Shown here: positions 59,163 to 64,000 of the stretch, piece by piece | Layout: each line of letters begins with the position of its first letter | Position numbering within the stretch: position 1 is the first letter of the stretch | From: Terfezia claveryi | Lineage: Eukaryota > Ascomycota > Pezizomycetes > Pezizales > Pezizaceae | Direction: 5' to 3' | Assembly: GCA_015179025.1 (NCBI GenBank) | Contig: WHUX01000018.1 | Coordinates: 496,001-560,000, forward strand | DNA: 64,000 bases | Program-made: the position numbers and the translations under genes | The notes under the pieces: generated by a model | Database searches by the model: none | Told to the model about the DNA's origin: nothing | The model's input: the letters and a program-made list of their open reading frames with translations, nothing else

Positions 59163-62100
59163 TCATTCAGCTGGGTGAGGCTTGAGAGGGTAACGCTGGT
59201 GGAATAGGGTGACCAGGTCAGGGGCGTTTTCCAGATTCTCTGCTGGTTGCCAGGTGATCTCCTCGTCCCCTAGCCACTTAACCTTGTACTGCAGATGCCC
59301 GTACCTCTTCCGTGAGTCCAGCACTTCCTCTACCTCCCATTCCTCTTCCCCTTCGATAACCACTGGAGGGGGTGGGGGGTGTTTCTGTCCTGGGAGGGGG
59401 TCATCCGCAGCGGGCTCGATCTCGGAGACATGAACAACCGGGTGCCGTTTGATATCTTTGGGAAACCTCAATCGATAGGCGTGAGTTCCCACAGCTGCCA
59501 ATACCTCAAAGGGTCCCAGGAATTTATGATCCAGCTTGCGGGAGGGGCGTTCTGTTCGGATGTGCCGGCTGGAAAGCCACACCTTGTCTCCTGGCTGATA
59601 TCTGGGGGCTGGCAACTGTGATCCATTGGCATACTCAGCTTGCCTGGCTTGAGCATATACCAGTTCGGCTCTTAGGGTGGAGTGCAGCTCAGCAATCTCT
59701 ATGGCGAACTCCTTAGCTGGGGTGTTCTCCCTAGCCTTGTGCAGGGGTGCTAGGGAGTCCACGAAACGAGGGTGCCAGCCATAATTGGCCAGGAACGGGG
59801 AGGTTTTCAGAGTCTCCGAGAAATGGTTGTTAGCGGCGAACTCACAGGTTGCCAGCAGCGAAACCCAGTTGTTTTGCTGGTAATTGACGTATGCTCTCAG
59901 GTACTGCTCCATGATCGCATTCATTCGCTCGGACTGATCATCTGTTTGGGGGTGATACGCCGTGGAGAGGTGTATGTTGATTCCCAGAAGCTCGCAGAAT
60001 ACCTTCCAGAAGTCCGAGACGAATTGGGGGCCGCGGTCCGAGACGACTGACTTGGGGAGACCATGGTAGCGGAATATATGGTTGAGGTAGAGGCCGGCGA
60101 GGTCCCGGGCCGAACAGGTATCATGGCAAGGTATAACATGCCTCATTTTGGTCAATCGGTCTACTACCATAAGGATAGCATTAAACCCTGAATCCTCCGG
60201 CAACCCAGTAACAAAGTCCATGGTTAGGTGTTGCCAAGGTTGGTCTGGGATCTCCAAGGGCTTTAGGGTCCCATAAGGAGTATGACGGGTAGGCTTAGCA
60301 CGCTTGCAAACATGGCAGTTCCGCAAGTACCTTTCCACGTCCTTCCGTTGGTTAATCCACGTGTATTGCCTATTCAAGAGCTCTAATGTCTTAGCCACTC
60401 CAGGGTGCCCAGCGGCCAGGGTGTCGTGGTGTTCCTTGATCAATCGAAGGCGCAGCTCTCCTTCCGGCACATACAGCCATTCGAGGTGGTAGAGGAGGCC
60501 TTCCTGGACGGTACACTCGGCTAGGGAGATCTTGGGGTGGCGGCGCTGGCCAGAATCCACTGCGGTGATAATTTCCTTGGCCAGGGGGTCGTCCATATAT
60601 GCCTGTCTCACTAGTTGTCGGAGGTCAGCCTCAGCCTCAGCTTCCGCATCAGCCTCAGCCTCTGCTTCCGCTTCCGCATCAGCCTCAGCCTCAGCTTCAG
60701 CAAGGACATTGGCCGCCAGGTCAAGGTTTTCGGGCTTCAATACCACCTGATTTTGGTATTTTAGCCTTTCATCCCCCCCTTTAGGGAGATCTCCTGATCT
60801 CCGAGTTAATGCATCGGGCTTGCCCCCAGCCTTTCCTGGCCGGTATCTGATCTTGAAGTTGAACCGAGATAAGAACTCCAACCACCTACCTTGCCTTCGG
60901 TTAAGCAGCTTGGTGGTTGTAAAATACTCAAGGTTTTTGTGGTCAGATAATACCTCGATGATCCCCTTGGCTGACTCCAGATGTAGCCTCCATTCTTCGA
61001 ACGCTCGCACGATGGCTATCAGTTCTTTGTCATAGATCTCGTAATTGCACTCAGCCGGGGAGTGTTTTTTCGAGAAGTAGGCTATGGGGTAGAGGATCCC
61101 GTTGACATACTGAGACAAGATCCCCGCGGAGACATAGTCGGAGGCGTCAGTTTCCACGATACATTCGCTGTCTGGGTCAAAGTGGGCCAGGATTGGTGCT
61201 GAGCAGAAGGCTTCCTTGAGGTTCTGGAAGGCGGATTGGGCTTCTGGACTCCAGTGGAATCGCCAGTCTTTTTTGGTCAGGGCGGTGAGGGGGGCTATGA
61301 TCTTCGAATAACTCAGGATAAAACGCTGGTAAAAGTTGGCGAACCCTAGGAATGCCTGGATATCCTTGAGATTCGCTAGGATTTGCCATTCCTGGACAGC
61401 GGTAACTTTGGCAGGGTCCATCCTGATGCCCTCCGTAGTGATGATTAACCCCAGATACTTGACCTCTTGCACATGAAACTCGCATTTCTCGGGCTTAAGG
61501 TACAATCCGGCTTGCTCCAGCTTCTCCAACACTTGACGAACATGGATTTTGTGCTCTGCCAGGGTATCCGAATAGATCAGGATATCGTCAAGGTAGGCTG
61601 TGCAGAACACATCCAGAAAGTCTCGCAGGGTGTCATTAATAAAGTGCTGGAAAGAGGCCGGGGCGTTAGTCAACCCAAAAGGCATAACATTATACTCAAA
61701 ATGGCCATAACGAGTTCGAAAGGCAGTTTTCCACTCCTCCCCCTCGGCGATCCGTACCAGGTTGTATGCCCCTCTTAAATCCAGTTTGGTGAACCACTTG
61801 GCCTTGGAGAGCCTGGCTAATGTCTCCTGGATTAGGGGTAGGGGGTACCTGTTTTTGACCGTTATTTCGTTCAGGACACGATAATCAACACACAACCGAA
61901 GGGAGCTGTCCGATTTCTTCACGAACAGCACCGGGGCACCCACTGGTGAGGAGCTGTGGTGAATGAAGCTCTTGTTGAGGTTTTCTTCCAAGTATTTCTT
62001 CAGGGCTTCCAGCTCAACTCGGGACATTCCATAGAGAGGCCTATAGGGGGGGGTTTTACCTTCTACCAGCGGGAATGTGTGGTCGTATGGTCGGTGTGGT

Positions 62101-62885
62101 GCGAGTTTCTCTGCGGCCTTTTCCGAGAACAGATCAATGAACTCGTGATATTCATCCAGGACCATAGCCTTCCACTCCTCCTTAGGCCGCATCTTGTTGA
62201 TTTCCAGGTTAACCTCGTGTATAAATAAGGCATAAGCCTTTAGCTTGTGCCTCCTGGTGAGGTAAGCGAAAGCCCCTGCCCCGATAAAGCTAACGTTCAG
62301 GGGTTTTGGGGTCGCTAGGGGAACAGGGGGGATAGGGGTAACCGGGGAGTAGACAGCATTGATGTGCGAGGGCTGGTGTACCACCTGGGCTGGGTGGATT
62401 ATCGGGGGTGGTAATGCGCATAGCCCCGTGACGGTGATTTTTAGACCTCCACAGTTTTTTCTGCAATAATGGCTATTGAATTGCAAGGTGTACGAGCCGA
62501 AGCTGACTGACACATCGTGCATTCTGAGCCAGGGGATCCCAAGCACAATTGGATATTTTAGTTTAGTCACAAACATTGGGAGGTCTTCCGAATTGTCTCC
62601 AATGGCACTGGGCAGACACGCGAGGTCAGTAATAGCCCCAGAAGAGATGGGGCGGCCATCAATGACGTCGAGAAGGCGGGGGGTTTTTAACTTCGAGGTT
62701 GGTATGGAATTTTTACTGACGAAGGCCTGATCAATGAATGCAATTCCCGAAGCACCACAATCGATGAGAGCTGATGTTACCACTGTTTTACCATTGAATT
62801 TAACAGTTATTGGTACTACAAAATGCTCGCCAAACAAGCGAGATTCATCAACAGACATAGGTGCAGGCAAAGAAAACGCAGACAA
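59163..62885 (-). CDS. pol: Chromovirus Pol polyprotein (young Ty3/gypsy element)
   Basis: Uninterrupted frame of 1,240 residues opening at a TTG; the first ATG is residue 10 (62,856-62,858, MSVDESRLFGEHF). Domains: aspartic protease with DCGASG at 42-47; reverse transcriptase about 280-480 with YLDDIL at 431-436; RNase H from about 578 ([26 protein letters not shown]); an Ala-Glu repeat linker at about 729-754; integrase with an HHCC zinc region (820-860) and D890, D950, E986; C-terminal chromodomain 1180-1235 (WEVEEVLDSRKRY, YKVKWLG, TWQPAENL). Most catalytic residues are intact. Oddities: HPQTDD at 978-983, where Gly is the usual sixth residue, a G-to-A-type change. The gag stop and the pol frame do not overlap (a pol-frame TAG sits at 62,913-62,915), so Pol expression must rely on reinitiation or another route. 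Confidence 0.95.
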   Translation of the reverse strand: MSAFSLPAPMSVDESRLFGEHFVVPITVKFNGKTVVTSALIDCGASGIAFIDQAFVSKNSIPTSKLKTPRLLDVIDGRPISSGAITDLACLPSAIGDNSEDLPMFVTKLKYPIVLGIPWLRMHDVSVSFGSYTLQFNSHYCRKNCGGLKITVTGLCALPPPIIHPAQVVHQPSHINAVYSPVTPIPPVPLATPKPLNVSFIGAGAFAYLTRRHKLKAYALFIHEVNLEINKMRPKEEWKAMVLDEYHEFIDLFSEKAAEKLAPHRPYDHTFPLVEGKTPPYRPLYGMSRVELEALKKYLEENLNKSFIHHSSSPVGAPVLFVKKSDSSLRLCVDYRVLNEITVKNRYPLPLIQETLARLSKAKWFTKLDLRGAYNLVRIAEGEEWKTAFRTRYGHFEYNVMPFGLTNAPASFQHFINDTLRDFLDVFCTAYLDDILIYSDTLAEHKIHVRQVLEKLEQAGLYLKPEKCEFHVQEVKYLGLIITTEGIRMDPAKVTAVQEWQILANLKDIQAFLGFANFYQRFILSYSKIIAPLTALTKKDWRFHWSPEAQSAFQNLKEAFCSAPILAHFDPDSECIVETDASDYVSAGILSQYVNGILYPIAYFSKKHSPAECNYEIYDKELIAIVRAFEEWRLHLESAKGIIEVLSDHKNLEYFTTTKLLNRRQGRWLEFLSRFNFKIRYRPGKAGGKPDALTRRSGDLPKGGDERLKYQNQVVLKPENLDLAANVLAEAEAEADAEAEAEAEADAEAEAEADLRQLVRQAYMDDPLAKEIITAVDSGQRRHPKISLAECTVQEGLLYHLEWLYVPEGELRLRLIKEHHDTLAAGHPGVAKTLELLNRQYTWINQRKDVERYLRNCHVCKRAKPTRHTPYGTLKPLEIPDQPWQHLTMDFVTGLPEDSGFNAILMVVDRLTKMRHVIPCHDTCSARDLAGLYLNHIFRYHGLPKSVVSDRGPQFVSDFWKVFCELLGINIHLSTAYHPQTDDQSERMNAIMEQYLRAYVNYQQNNWVSLLATCEFAANNHFSETLKTSPFLANYGWHPRFVDSLAPLHKARENTPAKEFAIEIAELHSTLRAELVYAQARQAEYANGSQLPAPRYQPGDKVWLSSRHIRTERPSRKLDHKFLGPFEVLAAVGTHAYRLRFPKDIKRHPVVHVSEIEPAADDPLPGQKHPPPPPVVIEGEEEWEVEEVLDSRKRYGHLQYKVKWLGDEEITWQPAENLENAPDLVTLFHQRYPLKPHPAE
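60634..60711. repeat. Hexamer-type repeat encoding (Ala-Glu/Asp)n in pol
   Basis: Repeated CAGCCT and CGCATC-type hexamers. The old copy has a shorter equivalent at about 55,614-55,645, so the linker between RNase H and integrase varies in length. Confidence 0.85.
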
Positions 62886-62925
62886 AGATAAATGGCCCTG
62901 GCAGGTCCCTTGCTAGTGTCAGTAA

Positions 62926-63987
62926 CTAGGCAAGGGACTGGGCTTTTCCCGACTCATCAACCTCCTCAATCCTGGGCACTGGGGTATCGGAGATAGCGTG
63001 GATGGCGAGGGAGCGATTCTTTCGAAGGGGGCAAGCCACAATGAAGTGGTCGGCCTTCCCACAGGCTATGTATAGCCCATTATTCCGGCAGCGTTCCCTC
63101 TCTTCTTGGGTCAGGCGGGGTCTGCCTGATGATAAATCCATGGGGGTAGGTCCTCCTGCCACCAATGATGGGTGTGCTGGTTGATTGGCGGGGGCAGAGG
63201 CCTGAGCTGCTTTGGTGGCATGGTGTTGTTGAGGCTGAGGCTGTGGGAGACGGAGTGCTGGCCTGTACGTGAGGCGGTTGCGGAGCCGGGACATCCGCTG
63301 TTCTACTCGGGAAGCCTGGTCAATGAATTCGTCAAGGGTTTTGGCTTCCGGGAGGCTGACCATGGCCTGCTGGATTTTGTCACTTAGCCCTTCCTGGAAT
63401 TGCTCCAGTTTGGACTGGTCATTCCATTGGACCTCCACCGCCAATCTCGAGAATTCTGCCACATAAGTGGACAGATCGGTGTTTTTCTGCCTGAGGGCTC
63501 GGAGGGCTCTACTGGCAGTGCCAACGGCATCGGGGTCCCCGAACGCCCTATCTAGGACTGTGAAAAGGGCCGAGATATCGTCAAGCTTGATCCCGGTTTC
63601 GAGGACATATGGCTGGATCTGGTCACAAGCTTTCCCCTCCAGCAAGGCAAAAACGTATGCCAGTCGATGTTGTTCTGACGGGAATCTAGCAGAATCCCCG
63701 TTCAGCTTGAGATTGACAGCATTTTTCCAGGCTCGTAGGCGAACCCGGTCCCCATTGAACTTGGGGGGTATTGGAATGCTTTCGGTCTTATTGCTACTGG
63801 CTGCCGTTGGTATTGCAAGGTTCCTTAGAGCGCGGCTGAGGTTTTGGACCGTAGTCCATTCGCTGGCCAGGGCAAGGTTCAGATGGTCGAGATCGGTCTG
63901 GAGGACCGTGATCTCTTCGTCGGCGGATCTCAATTTTTGTTCAGCCACGGCCAGGCTGTTGCCGAGTTCGGCCCCGATGGCATCCAT
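62926..63987 (-). CDS. gag: Chromovirus Gag (young element; 5' end at window edge)
   Basis: 353 residues from the first visible ATG, but the frame stays open to the edge (upstream codons read IFEA), so the true start may lie outside. Coiled-coil N-terminus (about 5-55, AELGNSLAVAEQKLRSADEE), retrotransposon Gag domain (about 75-235, FNGDRVRLRAWKNAVNLKLN, then AYVFALLEGKACDQI and AEFSRLAVEVQW), a Gln/Pro/Ala-rich linker, and a zinc knuckle near 306-319. The knuckle reads Y-x2-C-x4-H-x4-C: the first Cys of CCHC is Tyr (codon TAC at 63,070-63,072, one transition from TGC). It packages RNA in virus-like particles by family knowledge; the altered knuckle could weaken this. Confidence 0.9.
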   Translation of the reverse strand: MDAIGAELGNSLAVAEQKLRSADEEITVLQTDLDHLNLALASEWTTVQNLSRALRNLAIPTAASSNKTESIPIPPKFNGDRVRLRAWKNAVNLKLNGDSARFPSEQHRLAYVFALLEGKACDQIQPYVLETGIKLDDISALFTVLDRAFGDPDAVGTASRALRALRQKNTDLSTYVAEFSRLAVEVQWNDQSKLEQFQEGLSDKIQQAMVSLPEAKTLDEFIDQASRVEQRMSRLRNRLTYRPALRLPQPQPQQHHATKAAQASAPANQPAHPSLVAGGPTPMDLSSGRPRLTQEERERCRNNGLYIACGKADHFIVACPLRKNRSLAIHAISDTPVPRIEEVDESGKAQSLA

Positions 63988-64000
63988 GGCCTCGAAGATG

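Larger units (their letters stand above)
58425..64000 (-). mobile_element. Young chromovirus, nearly intact, 5' end beyond window
   Basis: 3' LTR, polypurine tract, complete pol and nearly complete gag, all on the minus strand, inserted into the RT region of an older copy of the same family. The 5-bp sequence at the insertion is GGCGG (58,420-58,424); its partner lies outside the window. Confidence 0.92.

Overview
This window looks like a gene-poor, repeat-rich block of a filamentous ascomycete (Pezizomycotina) genome; the class cannot be fixed from sequence alone. The evidence is short 57-91 nt introns with GTAAGT-like donors, typical fungal gene families (orthodox aquaporin, RTA1-like membrane protein, DUF2235 hydrolase, F-box protein), an intron-containing tRNA-Ser, chromodomain Ty3/gypsy elements, and mutated repeats whose stop codons are mostly CAG/CAA or TGG changed to TAG/TAA, as expected from repeat-induced point mutation (RIP).

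Left part (1-41.9 kb): AT-rich, mostly non-coding DNA with five genes that look usable: an F-box protein (5.2-6.0 kb, -), a five-exon aquaporin with a 14-nt exon (14.2-15.4 kb, +), a four-exon RTA1-like seven-helix protein (21.0-22.2 kb, +), a four-exon DUF2235 alpha/beta hydrolase (27.2-29.0 kb, +) and a 754-aa MEDS+PAS sensor-like protein (30.8-33.1 kb, -). A tRNA-Ser(AGA) lies at 26.5 kb. Small repeats are scattered between them: MITE-like elements with terminal inverted repeats, three SINE-like poly(A) copies, a short palindrome, a LINE remnant, and an ankyrin-repeat gene split by a dead Tc1-like transposon (38.4-39.85 kb). These genes do not form an obvious pathway or cluster.

Right part (42.4-64 kb): essentially one stack of nested transposons. 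A dead pogo/Tc5-type transposase gene is cut at 43,622 by a minus-strand gypsy element. That element is cut at 45,626 by a plus-strand element of the same family, which is itself interrupted by a 1.77-kb LTR miniature (TRIM) with a perfect 5-bp target duplication and by an old minus-strand chromovirus at 53,403. The old chromovirus carries a 1.13-kb hAT-type fold-back element (perfect 8-bp duplication) and is cut at 58,425 by a young, nearly intact copy of its own family that runs off the right edge.

The most striking observation is that the two older gypsy copies hold essentially no CpG (I read zero CpG from 48,145 to 53,402 and from 44,334 to 46,254), although CpA and TpG are common and the neighbouring elements contain CpG. 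Their nonsense codons are almost all TAG/TAA and hardly ever TGA. CpG loss therefore probably predates the final decay and may have been a property of the living element family.
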